Positions 53,248-61,423 of a stretch of 64,000 bases of DNA are shown here, in pieces (within the stretch, counting starts at the first letter, position 1; every line of letters begins with the position of its first letter). Position numbers and translations under genes: made by a program. The stretch spans positions 186,001 to 250,000 of the forward strand of contig JAIXWX010000034.1 in assembly GCA_027491075.1 (NCBI GenBank), in the 5' to 3' direction. The notes below the pieces were generated by a model. It was not told the DNA's origin. It did not search any database and worked only from the letters and a program-made list of their open reading frames with translations. The DNA comes from Flavobacteriales bacterium. Lineage in GTDB: Bacteria > Bacteroidota > Bacteroidia > Flavobacteriales_D > Sanyastnellaceae.

Positions 53248-54231
53248 ATGAATTGGCCTACCGAATTAGTTCGCAATGTACAACCAGAAAACTTCGATCA
53301 AGTTGCATTGGAGGTATTTCGGTTCCAGGCACAATACAATCCCGTTTACAAAGACTATCTGGGATTCTTAAAGGTGGCTCCTGAAAGCGTTAATGAAGTT
53401 GAAAAAATTCCTTTTCTTCCTATAGAGGTGTTTAAGAAACACAGCGTAATGTGCAGTGTGTGGGAGCCTGAGGCATTGTTTACTTCCAGTGGCACTACCG
53501 GCCAAGAACCCTCTAAACATTATGTAAACTCTCTTTCGTGGTATGAGGAAACGTTTCAGCGTTGTCTTCGAGAGCACTTTCCAGATCCCGAAGAGCTCAC
53601 GATTTTAGCGCTACTGCCTTCTTATCTCGAGCGCAGCGGCTCCTCTTTGATTTATATGGCCCAAAGGCTTATCGAACAAAGCAAATCGCCCATCAGTGGA
53701 TTTTTTCTCAATGAGCATAAGCAGTTAATGGAGGTGCTGACTTCTTGTAAGAATAGCAAAAAGCCCTGTTTGCTTCTCGGCGTTACCTTTGGTTTGTTGG
53801 ATTTTTCAGATGAATACTCCATTGATTTTCCTGAATTGAAGGTTATGGAAACAGGAGGCATGAAAGGTCGAAGAGAAGAGTGGACGCGGGGCGCAGTGCA
53901 CGATACTTTGAAGCGTGCTTTTGGAGTTACATCTATTTGGAGCGAGTATGGGATGACGGAGATGATGAGTCAGGCGTATGCTCCAGAAGGTGGTGTATTT
54001 TATCCATCTCCTACCGTTCGCGTTTTGCTACGTGAGGTTGCAGATCCACTTCTCGTGAGCCGAGCCGAGGGCGCAACAGGAGGAATCAACTTAATTGATT
54101 TAGGAAATCTTCATACGTGTAGTTTTTTAGCCACCGGTGATCTAGGTCGGATGCATTCTCACGGCCGCTTCGAGGTTCTAGGCCGTTACGACCACGCCGA
54201 GGTGCGCGGTTGTAACTTGATGGTGGTGTAA
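53248..54231 (+). CDS. LuxE-like acyl-activating protein (ANL superfamily)
   Basis: 327 residues. The LuxE/acyl-protein-synthetase family carries the AMP-forming fold without the usual large C-terminal domain. Seen: IPFLPIEVFKKH, the phosphate loop FTSSGTTGQEPSKHYV (near residues 78-93), LPSYLERSGSSLIYM, METGGMKGRREE, SEYGMTEMMSQAY and TGDLGRM with a terminal GRYDHAEVRGCNL. LuxE proper activates fatty acids in bioluminescence; no other lux gene is nearby, so a different acyl substrate is likely. A terminator follows. Confidence 0.87.
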   Translation: MNWPTELVRNVQPENFDQVALEVFRFQAQYNPVYKDYLGFLKVAPESVNEVEKIPFLPIEVFKKHSVMCSVWEPEALFTSSGTTGQEPSKHYVNSLSWYEETFQRCLREHFPDPEELTILALLPSYLERSGSSLIYMAQRLIEQSKSPISGFFLNEHKQLMEVLTSCKNSKKPCLLLGVTFGLLDFSDEYSIDFPELKVMETGGMKGRREEWTRGAVHDTLKRAFGVTSIWSEYGMTEMMSQAYAPEGGVFYPSPTVRVLLREVADPLLVSRAEGATGGINLIDLGNLHTCSFLATGDLGRMHSHGRFEVLGRYDHAEVRGCNLMVV

Positions 54232-54243
54232 TAATAAAAAGTA

Positions 54244-54271
54244 AAAAGGGACTCTATATAGAGTCCCTTTT
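54244..54271. terminator. Terminator after the LuxE-like gene
   Basis: AAAAGGGACTCT and AGAGTCCCTTTT form a perfect stem around ATAT. It can serve the LuxE-like gene and the converging response-regulator gene. Confidence 0.9.
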
Positions 54272-54305
54272 AAGTTTAGTTGTAGTTATGTAAAAGGATG
54301 TCCGA

Positions 54306-54806
54306 TTAGGACAATAATCGCTGTCTTAGAATAAATTCGAACTGTTGGTTTTGTCTGGTAAGCTGCAGGATTTGCTTTTCCTTCTCTGCAAATTCTTTGC
54401 ATTGTTCCCACGCCTCGTTTACCATTCGTGCAATCTCATCCATGTTGAAGGGCTTGGTGAGTATTCTGAATACTTTACCCTTGTTTACCGCTTCAACAAC
54501 GGGCACTAGATCAGTAAATCCAGTCAATAGTATGCGCTGCACAAAAGGATAATCTCTGGATACGCTTTCTAAAAACTCGACACCGCTCATGCTGGGCATG
54601 TTGTGATCGGTAATAACAATGTTGATGCGCTCTGCCTCGATTAAGTTATAGGCTTCTACCGGATTGGTAGCAATAAACACTTCAAATTGCTGGCGAAAGT
54701 TCGCCATGAACGAATTTAGATTCGCTTGATCGTCGTCTAAGTACAACACTCTAGGCAATTCGTCAATCTGTTGACCATTGTTGCCGGGGGAGTAGTGTAA
54801 TGTCAT
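54306..54806 (-). CDS. Response regulator with short coiled tail
   Basis: 166 residues. Receiver domain (about 17-140): acidic pair in YLDDDQ, phospho-acceptor Asp67 in ITDHNMP, switch Thr in ILLTGF and Lys in ILTKPF. It ends in a helical tail (KEKQILQLTRQNQQFEFILRQ) with no DNA-binding or enzymatic output domain. In Bacteroidota such proteins usually sit with hybrid kinases; no kinase is in the window. It is 77 bp downstream of the XRE-type gene on the same strand. Confidence 0.88.
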   Translation of the reverse strand: MTLHYSPGNNGQQIDELPRVLYLDDDQANLNSFMANFRQQFEVFIATNPVEAYNLIEAERINIVITDHNMPSMSGVEFLESVSRDYPFVQRILLTGFTDLVPVVEAVNKGKVFRILTKPFNMDEIARMVNEAWEQCKEFAEKEKQILQLTRQNQQFEFILRQRLLS

Positions 54807-54883
54807 AATTCTCGTTTTATATGGCTTTGTATGTTAGTTTTCATAAAAAGGTTTCAGTTTTTACCATTTAGTCCTTGTTTTTT

Positions 54884-55276
54884 TTACGCCAACTTTTCGT
54901 TTTTGGTATTGCTGTCCAAAAAGGCCATCAATCGTTCAATGATGCGCTCGGTCTTGTTTTGATTGTCCAGCACGGTTTTTAGAAGTTCGCCGTTGTTGGC
55001 TATTAAGCGGTCTACAATTTCTTTGGGTACTGCTTCGCTCCTGCGATAGGGTCTGCCCGCACTGCTGTGATGATCAAGACTAAGCTCAGATTGCATAATC
55101 TGATCAGGACGCACTCCATATAACTGCGCCAATTGCTGTATTTCTTGTGCTCTGGCGTTTCGAGTACCTGTTTCCAGACGGCTGTACTCAGGTTGCGACA
55201 TTCCCAAATAACTGGCCACGTACTCTTGTTTGTAATCACGAATGATTCGCAGATTTTTAATTTGCGGATAATACAT
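54884..55276 (-). CDS. XRE-family helix-turn-helix regulator
   Basis: 130 residues. HTH_3 domain at about residues 7-60 (NLRIIRDYKQEYVASYLGMSQPEYSRLETG ... QIQQLAQLYGVRPDQIM), then a helical tail with KTERIIERLMAFLD that may oligomerise. Such proteins are phage-like or housekeeping transcription factors. A perfect inverted repeat (TCGATTT...AAATCGA) about 77-95 bp upstream of the ATG could be its own operator. A CATATTTG element at 55306-55313, one mismatch from the consensus, may be its promoter. Confidence 0.88.
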   Translation of the reverse strand: MYYPQIKNLRIIRDYKQEYVASYLGMSQPEYSRLETGTRNARAQEIQQLAQLYGVRPDQIMQSELSLDHHSSAGRPYRRSEAVPKEIVDRLIANNGELLKTVLDNQNKTERIIERLMAFLDSNTKNEKLA

Positions 55277-55352
55277 ATAGAAACGGTTTTGGTTAATTAG
55301 TAGAGCAAATATGCCCTACCTGTAATCGCGAGAAGTGCGCTTTTCGAGTATT

Positions 55353-55371
55353 TCGATTTCGAAAAAATCGA
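55353..55371. repeat. Inverted repeat upstream of the XRE gene (possible operator)
   Basis: TCGATTT and AAATCGA flank CGAAA, a perfect 7-bp palindrome with a 5-base centre. It lies about 40 bp upstream of the possible XRE -7 element, in a region rich in TCGA and TTCGA copies. Binding by the XRE protein is inference. Confidence 0.45.
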
Positions 55372-55381
55372 GTGAAAACAG

Positions 55382-55403
55382 AAGGCCGCCCGTTGGCGGC
55401 CTT
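55382..55403. terminator. GC-rich hairpin, possible terminator of a small RNA
   Basis: AAGGCCGCC and GGCGGCCTT pair perfectly around CGTT. There is a modest T-rich tail on the minus strand (CTTCTGTTTTC) and none on the plus strand. No gene ends here, so it may end a short RNA made from the promoter at 55511-55518. Confidence 0.5.
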
Positions 55404-55505
55404 ATGTCACTAAACCTTTAACCAAAACCTACCCCCCTACTAGAACGGGGAAGGAATCTTAATACCACTATGAAAAACCGTTGTCTTTTTACTTTGTTCT
55501 AAAGA
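55385..55505 (-). ncRNA. Candidate small RNA or long leader upstream of the XRE gene
   Basis: Between the TAAATTTG -7 element and the GC-rich hairpin lie about 120 bp with no open frame longer than a few codons but with internal pairing (CCCCGTTC...GGGG-type stem). This is the pattern of an intergenic small RNA. Alternatives: a long 5' leader of the XRE gene, or plus-strand sequence holding a 10-codon ORF (MKNRCLFTLF) and an ACCAAAACC leader. No known RNA family is recognised. Confidence 0.3.
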
Positions 55506-55510
55506 CGTTT

Positions 55511-55518
55511 CAAATTTA
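55511..55518 (-). promoter_or_regulatory. -7 element upstream of the XRE gene
   Basis: The minus strand reads TAAATTTG, a perfect TAnnTTTG match, about 235 bp upstream of the XRE start. Together with the hairpin at 55382-55403 it frames the small-RNA candidate. Confidence 0.45.
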
Positions 55519-55625
55519 CAATGCATGCACAGGATTTTTTTCTAATGGACTGTTAATCGCTTGCCAATGAATGTTAATGGCTGACCGCTCATCACAATTG
55601 AAGCAGCGCCCTGCTAAACAGTAAA

Positions 55626-55633
55626 TAGTTTTG
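55626..55633 (+). promoter_or_regulatory. -7 element of the beta-barrel gene
   Basis: TAGTTTTG, a perfect TAnnTTTG match, 18 bp before the ATG of the outer-membrane beta-barrel gene. Confidence 0.5.
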
Positions 55634-55651
55634 TCTCGATAATACTGTTGT

Positions 55652-58060
55652 ATGAAACCAAATGCGATCATCCTGTTTATAGGACTATTCCCATCTTTTC
55701 TCTGGGGTCAATCTGTTGTCTATGGGACAGTAATGGACGAGAAGGGAGCCCCGGTTGAGTTTGCCAATACCATTTTACTATTAGCTAAAGATAGCTCCAT
55801 GGTCAAAACTTCCCTTTCTGACGCTGATGGGAAGTACTCTTTTGACTATATCAATGAGGATGCTTATTTCGTGGAGATACGCCAAGTGGGTTATTCTTCT
55901 GTTCGAACAAAGGTATTTGAGGTAAAAGGGGGTATTTCCATTGCTGTTCCAGAGGTAAGACTCTCAGCAGGAGTGGACGAACTGCAGGCATTGGAGGTAG
56001 TATATGTGAAGCCTTTGGTAGAGGTGAAGGCCGACAAAACCATCTTCAATGTGGAAGGAACTACAAATGCAATGGGTCTAAATGCCCTTGAATTATTGAG
56101 GAAAGCTCCAGGTGTAGTGGTAGATAACAATGAGAATATTATGGTAAAAGGTCGGGGAGGCATAGTGGTATACATCGATGGCAAGCTCTCTCCATTGGAC
56201 GGTGATGGTTTAAAAGATTATTTGAAGAACTTACAAAGTGCCAATATCGAGTCGATAGAAATTATAACTAACCCTTCTTCCAAATATGATGCAGCGGGCA
56301 ATGCGGGAATCATTAATATAAAGTTGAAGAAGAATAAAAACTTTGGAACCAACGGAAATGTATCTGCCGGATGGGCCACTCAACGCTATTCGAAATACAA
56401 TACCAATCTTAGTTTGAATCACCGCAATGCGAAGATCAATGCCTATATGAACTACGGAAATAACTGGGGGTACAACTGGAATTATATGGATTTCTTTCGA
56501 GTGCAAAATGGGATTTCCTTTGATCAGTTTACAAACAACAGAAGCGCAGGGTTAAACCACAACTATAAGGCAGGAGTAGATTTTTTTGTTCATCCAAAAC
56601 ACACTTTAGGGGTGATGGTCACAGGAAACAACGGAGCAAATGAATGGATGAGTACTGCACGCTCAGTCATTACAGATGTGGATCCCTCTCTCGACAGAAT
56701 ATTAGTAGCGCGTGGAGAAAATATTGGACGACGTGATAATATAAATGCGAATCTCAACTATCATTATTCCGATACTCTTGGACATGATCTCAATGTAGAT
56801 TTGGACTACGGTTATTTTGATATCTACAACGATAGTTATCAGCCTAATCGTTATTACAATAGCGCTGAGAATTTCATTCTTTATGAGAATAACTTCAGAA
56901 ATAACACGGGTACCGGAATAAATCTCTACACCGTTAAAGCGGATTATGAGCAGAATCTTGGCAAGGGCAGGTTGGGCGCAGGATTTAAAAGTTCTATTGT
57001 GGAAACGAACAACAGATTGGATTTCTTTAATGTTGTAGATGGAAAAGATTTTGTGGATTCCTTGCGTACGAATAAGTTCGGTTACTTTGAAAACATCAAT
57101 GCTCTATATGTAAACTATAAAAGAGAATTCGGCAGTTGGTCGATCCAAGCCGGTGTGCGCGCCGAACATACACGAAGCATTGGAGATTTGGATGCGCTCA
57201 CTGATCAGTCATACGATCAAATTGATAGAAACTACATCAACTTTTTTCCTAGTGGAGGGTTGACTTACGCTGTGAACCAGAAGAACTCTTTGAGTCTTAC
57301 CTACAGCCGTCGAATTGATCGTCCAAGTTATCAAGACTTGAATCCCTTTGAGTATCGCATCGACGAGCTTAGCTACCGAAAAGGAAATGTAAATCTGCGT
57401 CCACAGATGACCCATAGTATTGAGTTTGGTCACACGTGGATGTACATGGTTAATACCTCACTGAGCTATGGACGCACGGAAGACTTTTTCACCGAGATAA
57501 CAGATACAACAGAAGTTCTTCGCTCATTTATTATTCCGAGAAACTTAGGTTTTCAAGAATATTTTGCAATGAACGTGGGCAGCCCTCTTCCCATAAAGAA
57601 GTGGTGGAACGGCTATTTAAACTTGTCGTTTACCCACTTGTATAATCGAGCTGACTTCGGCGCTAATAAGACCATTGATTTGAGGGCCAATAACTACAAC
57701 ATTTATATGATGCACACCTTTACCTTGAACAAGACCACTTCTGCAGAGATTAGCGGTTGGTATAGTGGTCCGGGTATTTGGGGAGGCACATTTGTGAATG
57801 AGCCTATGTGGAGCATGGATTTGGGCGCTAAGAAATCCTTCCTCAATGATAAGTTCATTGTGCGTGTGGCGTACGCCGATATATTCTGGACTTCTCGTTG
57901 GCGCGGAGTTTCCGACTTTGCCGGATTATATATGGATGCTCGAGGAGGCTGGGAGTCCAGACAATTCAGGGTCAATCTCAGCTATTCTTTCGGCAATCAG
58001 GACCTGAAAACGAGAGAGCGTAAGGCGGGGAGTGAAGATCTGAATCGTCGTGTAAAGTAA
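55652..58060 (+). CDS. Outer-membrane beta-barrel family protein with CarboxypepD-like domain
   Basis: 802 residues. Signal peptide ending FLWGQ (residue 20), CarboxypepD_reg-like domain (about 22-105, VYGTVMDEKGAPVEFANTI), a TonB-plug-like domain (ALELLRKAPGVVVDN, VVYIDGKLSPLDGD, IESIEIITNPSSKYDAAGN), then a barrel of the OMP_b-brl_3 type ending FRVNLSYSFGNQ. Such proteins resemble TonB receptors but lack a clear TonB box; some take up peptides or other large molecules. Substrate unknown. It is followed by ftsQ and has no evident partner. Confidence 0.9.
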   Translation: MKPNAIILFIGLFPSFLWGQSVVYGTVMDEKGAPVEFANTILLLAKDSSMVKTSLSDADGKYSFDYINEDAYFVEIRQVGYSSVRTKVFEVKGGISIAVPEVRLSAGVDELQALEVVYVKPLVEVKADKTIFNVEGTTNAMGLNALELLRKAPGVVVDNNENIMVKGRGGIVVYIDGKLSPLDGDGLKDYLKNLQSANIESIEIITNPSSKYDAAGNAGIINIKLKKNKNFGTNGNVSAGWATQRYSKYNTNLSLNHRNAKINAYMNYGNNWGYNWNYMDFFRVQNGISFDQFTNNRSAGLNHNYKAGVDFFVHPKHTLGVMVTGNNGANEWMSTARSVITDVDPSLDRILVARGENIGRRDNINANLNYHYSDTLGHDLNVDLDYGYFDIYNDSYQPNRYYNSAENFILYENNFRNNTGTGINLYTVKADYEQNLGKGRLGAGFKSSIVETNNRLDFFNVVDGKDFVDSLRTNKFGYFENINALYVNYKREFGSWSIQAGVRAEHTRSIGDLDALTDQSYDQIDRNYINFFPSGGLTYAVNQKNSLSLTYSRRIDRPSYQDLNPFEYRIDELSYRKGNVNLRPQMTHSIEFGHTWMYMVNTSLSYGRTEDFFTEITDTTEVLRSFIIPRNLGFQEYFAMNVGSPLPIKKWWNGYLNLSFTHLYNRADFGANKTIDLRANNYNIYMMHTFTLNKTTSAEISGWYSGPGIWGGTFVNEPMWSMDLGAKKSFLNDKFIVRVAYADIFWTSRWRGVSDFAGLYMDARGGWESRQFRVNLSYSFGNQDLKTRERKAGSEDLNRRVK

Positions 58061-58156
58061 TTAACAAGGTTCTTCACAATTCAGTTTGAATAAGTTCCTC
58101 AATTTATAGGATAGATAGCATAAAAAATAGCGGTTCTTAGTGTGTTAGAATCCACC

Positions 58157-59035
58157 ATGAACCGTTTTCGCGAAAATATTGACGAGTTTGCTGATAATCA
58201 GGTTGTTGTTGAATCGCCTGTTGCTCTTCCGCGCAAGAAAAAGCGTTGGAAAAAGTGGTTCTTGCGGGTAAGCATTGTTACATTATTGCTGGGAGTTCTT
58301 TCTCTCTTTGTTTTCGCCGGACATCAGCAAAAAGCATCCAAGGTTTGGAAAGTAGATATAGAAGTGAGGGAGATGGATGGTTTATTCTTCATCACTTCTC
58401 AAGAAATTTCTTCCCTTCTCCAATCCAAAGGAGATAGCTTGATTGGCAAGTCTATACAAGATTTAAATATGGACGCTTTGCATGCCAAGTTATCTGGACA
58501 CCCATGCGTAAAAATGGCACAGGTGTATACCACGGTAGACGGGCGGTGTGTAGTTAAAGTGGATCAGCGTAGACCCGTGGCCAGGGTCTTCAACGAAGAC
58601 GGCACGAGTTTTTTTATTGACGAGGATGGATGGATGATGCCTTATACAGGAGCAGCCACCATGAATCTCCCTTTGTTTGTAGGTAATATCAAAGAGAAGC
58701 TCGAGCAGACATCTATCTTAGAACTTCGAAAGAATCATCAATGGGCTTACCGAAGTTTAGCCGACGATATTTATTTTCTAGCGCTTCACATTCGCAATGA
58801 TGAGTTCTTATCTGCGCAAATAGATCACATATTTATAGATGCTTCGCGCAATGTGCAACTTATTCCGCGCGTTGGGGATCATCGAATTTACCTTGGGAAT
58901 GTCGAGGGGCTGGATGTAAAATTCAAAAAATTATTGGCATTTTATGCCAGCGCCATGAAAACACACGATCTCAATCAATACAAGTCTATTCACTTAGAAT
59001 ATGAGGGACAAGTAGTGTGTGAGAGGAAAATTTGA
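58157..59035 (+). CDS. ftsQ: Cell-division protein FtsQ
   Basis: 292 residues from the ATG at 58157. A basic cytoplasmic stretch (ALPRKKKRWKKWF), one membrane helix (LRVSIVTLLLGVLSLFVFAG, about 40-60), then a POTRA-like domain (about 70-140) with GKSIQDLNMDALHAKLSGHP, and the FtsQ/DivIB region VDQRRPVARVFNEDG. The protein binds the FtsB-FtsL complex at the divisome. Its pairing with ftsA 29 bp downstream supports the call despite modest FtsQ similarity. murC, its usual upstream neighbour, is absent. Confidence 0.85.
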   Translation: MNRFRENIDEFADNQVVVESPVALPRKKKRWKKWFLRVSIVTLLLGVLSLFVFAGHQQKASKVWKVDIEVREMDGLFFITSQEISSLLQSKGDSLIGKSIQDLNMDALHAKLSGHPCVKMAQVYTTVDGRCVVKVDQRRPVARVFNEDGTSFFIDEDGWMMPYTGAATMNLPLFVGNIKEKLEQTSILELRKNHQWAYRSLADDIYFLALHIRNDEFLSAQIDHIFIDASRNVQLIPRVGDHRIYLGNVEGLDVKFKKLLAFYASAMKTHDLNQYKSIHLEYEGQVVCERKI

Positions 59036-59064
59036 AACCGAATTAGAACACGCATAAACAAGAC

Positions 59065-60387
59065 ATGATGAATGCAGAAATTATTGTAGGTCTGGATATT
59101 GGAACCACCAAGATTGCTTGTCTGGTAGGGCGCAGACTGGAAAGTGGGAAAATTGAAATTCTTGGCTACGGAAAAAGCGAAAGCCTTGGAGTTAGTCGAG
59201 GGGTAGTAGCGAATATAGAGAAAACCGTTACCAGTATAAAGTCTGCTGTGGAACAAGCCTCGAAGGCAAGTGGTGTGGAAATTAAAGTGGTGAATGTTGG
59301 TATCGCTGGCCAACATATCAAGTCCTATCAGCACAGTCACATGCGCACACGTAAGAACTTTGAGGATGAAATCACTCAAGGAGATATCGATATCATGACA
59401 GACGATGTGTATAACATGGTGATGTTGCCAGGAGAAGAAATCATCCATGCGTTGACGCAAGAGTTTACGGTGGATTCTGAAAACGGAATCAAAGAACCAG
59501 TAGGTATGTGTGGATCGGTTATTTCCGCTAATTATCATATCATCACTGGTCAGGTAACTGCAATTCGCAATATCTATAAGTGCGTGAGAAAGGCTGGGTT
59601 GGAAGTCGCGGATCTTACCTTAGAACCTTTGGCAAGTTCGGCGGCTACTTTAAGTCCAGAGGAAAAAGAAGCCGGTGTGGCATTGGTAGATATTGGAGGG
59701 GGTACAACAGACGTGGCGATTTTCCAAGACGGTATCATACGTCACACAGCAGTAATTCCTTTTGGCGGAAATATTATAACCGAGGACATCAAACAAGGTT
59801 GTACTATCATGCGCAAAGAAGCGGAGCAATTGAAAGTGAAGTTCGGTAGTGCTTTGGCGATGGAGAACAAAGAATTAGATATTGTGGTGATCCCTGGATT
59901 AAAAGGCCGTGAAGCAAAGGAAATCAGTATTCGCAATTTGGCTCATATCATTGAGGCAAGAATGACAGAGATTCTTGAGCACGTGCATTATGAAATCCGA
60001 AACAGTGGCTTTGAGAAGCAATTGATCGCAGGAATAGTAATTACAGGTGGTGGTGCTCAATTGAAACACATGCGTCAATTGGTAGAATTCGTAACTGGCT
60101 TGAATTGCAGACTGGGTTATCCCAATGAACATGTTGCAAAAGCACCTACTGAAGATATGCTTGTTCCTTCCTTCTCTACTGGTGTTGGTTTGGTGATAGA
60201 AGGCTTAGATAAGCACGGAAAATCTCGAGAATTTAAGAACTTACTTCATTCGGATATACTGACTAAACAGGAGCAAAAGGAGGAACCTAAAGAGGAACCA
60301 ACAGTGGAGGAGAAACCAAAACCGCCTCGTAGACCGGGATTTTTACAGCGATTCAAAGAATTCTTTGAAACCGAAGAAGAAGATTGA
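59065..60387 (+). CDS. ftsA: Cell-division protein FtsA
   Basis: 440 residues, an actin-like ATPase that tethers FtsZ to the membrane. Seen: phosphate-1 region IIVGLDIGTTKIACLVGRR, HALTQEFTVD in the SHS2 insert, phosphate-2 ALVDIGGGTTDVAIFQDG, the adenosine motif VITGGGAQLKHM, and a Pro/Glu-rich linker before the C-terminal amphipathic helix PGFLQRFKEFFETE that serves as membrane anchor. Two adjacent ATGs open the gene. It is not followed by ftsZ; a terminator and a convergent operon lie downstream. Confidence 0.95.
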   Translation: MMNAEIIVGLDIGTTKIACLVGRRLESGKIEILGYGKSESLGVSRGVVANIEKTVTSIKSAVEQASKASGVEIKVVNVGIAGQHIKSYQHSHMRTRKNFEDEITQGDIDIMTDDVYNMVMLPGEEIIHALTQEFTVDSENGIKEPVGMCGSVISANYHIITGQVTAIRNIYKCVRKAGLEVADLTLEPLASSAATLSPEEKEAGVALVDIGGGTTDVAIFQDGIIRHTAVIPFGGNIITEDIKQGCTIMRKEAEQLKVKFGSALAMENKELDIVVIPGLKGREAKEISIRNLAHIIEARMTEILEHVHYEIRNSGFEKQLIAGIVITGGGAQLKHMRQLVEFVTGLNCRLGYPNEHVAKAPTEDMLVPSFSTGVGLVIEGLDKHGKSREFKNLLHSDILTKQEQKEEPKEEPTVEEKPKPPRRPGFLQRFKEFFETEEED

Positions 60388-60410
60388 TTTCATTTTTTTT
60401 AGGGTTAATT

Positions 60411-60460
60411 AAACAACGCTCTCGCCTTTAGGTCTGGCCTCTAGGCGAGATTGTTGTTTT
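60411..60460. terminator. Bidirectional terminator between ftsA and the SprF/OmpA operon
   Basis: TCTCGCCT and AGGCGAGA form an 8-bp stem, extended by AACAA with TTGTTG, around a 15-base loop; a TTTT run follows. It ends ftsA and probably the convergent operon too. Confidence 0.82.
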
Positions 60461-60466
60461 ATACCG

Positions 60467-61423
60467 TCAATGCTTTTTTACTACTGGACGTGCTTTGAAT
60501 TTGGGTATTCCTCCGATAGGAACCGAATAAAATGGCAGTAATTCCCCATATTGATTGCGAATGGACATCACAATGTTGTTGCGCTGGATGCCTTTGGGAC
60601 TTTTTACAAACTGAATATCCAAGGAAGAATTATGCTCTGCCGGAGTGATCTTGTGTTCACTGTTGGCCCATTCGTTTTCACCACTCAAAGTAACATTAAT
60701 CCCAGGCTTATCTTTTGAAACTATTCGGATAGAACCATCCATGTCTCCGTCGAAATTATTTTGCTTAACAGAGGTTACCTTGCTATCTACGTAAGGATAG
60801 ATATGAGATACTTGTTTTGGAGAATCGTGTAAACGAAATGTATACTCATATGTAAATGCATTACCCCCTTCAACGGCAGAATTCTTATCGGTGAAAGTGC
60901 TCATGAAGTATTTGTATAGATTGCCGTCGTCTCCACCAATGCCATCCGCAATCACTTTGAAAATGTATCCTCCGAAATTCTTGTCTAGTTCTCCTTGATT
61001 GGGAAAGAAGGGCCCAAAGGTGTACCAATCGTTATCGTATTTTTCATCTTTAAATACTTTGGTGCTTAATAACGTTCCGCTTTTGTAGTTTCCAACGGGA
61101 TCGATTCCTTTTGCATCCGGGTTGGAAAATGAACCAGCCCCACCGTACACTGAAAACCGTGTCGTGGTGTTGAAGGCCGTTTTCATTTCATCGTGTTGAC
61201 CACTGATGTCAGGATCAAATACCCTGATATAAATGGAAGATTTACAATTTTCGGGAACTAAGAAAAAAAACGTTTGCGAGAAGTCATCATCTCCCCATGA
61301 GACATTGCTTTGATTTCCGAAGGTCACCAAGAAAGGGATGTTCTCCTCTGCGGCGGGCACTTGTTGTGACCGTAACATTGTTGGAAGAGATATCAGGATA
61401 GTAAAGAGTAGTTTTTTAGTCAT
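60467..61423 (-). CDS. Exported protein of unknown family, third gene of a SprF/OmpA operon
   Basis: 318 residues with a signal peptide ending MLRSQ (residue 19). The body is beta-rich: FLVTFGNQSNVSWGDDDFSQTFFFLVP, then KSSIYIRVFDPDISGQHDE, FSVYGGAGSFSNPDA and a long Ig-like C-terminal half. I do not recognise the family. It overlaps the OmpA-type gene by 8 bp and is probably made with the SprF-like and OmpA proteins, so it could be a secreted or periplasmic part of that complex. By position it could be compared with SprC. Confidence 0.7.
   Translation of the reverse strand: MTKKLLFTILISLPTMLRSQQVPAAEENIPFLVTFGNQSNVSWGDDDFSQTFFFLVPENCKSSIYIRVFDPDISGQHDEMKTAFNTTTRFSVYGGAGSFSNPDAKGIDPVGNYKSGTLLSTKVFKDEKYDNDWYTFGPFFPNQGELDKNFGGYIFKVIADGIGGDDGNLYKYFMSTFTDKNSAVEGGNAFTYEYTFRLHDSPKQVSHIYPYVDSKVTSVKQNNFDGDMDGSIRIVSKDKPGINVTLSGENEWANSEHKITPAEHNSSLDIQFVKSPKGIQRNNIVMSIRNQYGELLPFYSVPIGGIPKFKARPVVKKH

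Noticed and set aside
53248-54231. Bioluminescence gene luxE
   Set aside because: Only the fold of LuxE is present; there is no luxA, luxB, luxC or luxD nearby, so a light-emission role is not supported.
55470-55502. 10-codon plus-strand ORF MKNRCLFTLF
   Set aside because: Too short to support as a gene. It has an A-rich leader with ACCAAAACC but no perfect promoter, and is only mentioned as an alternative reading of the small-RNA region.
58990-59538. 182-codon open frame on the minus strand across the ftsQ-ftsA junction
   Set aside because: It is antisense to the clear ftsA coding region, with no recognisable domain and a His/Ser-rich shadow composition.
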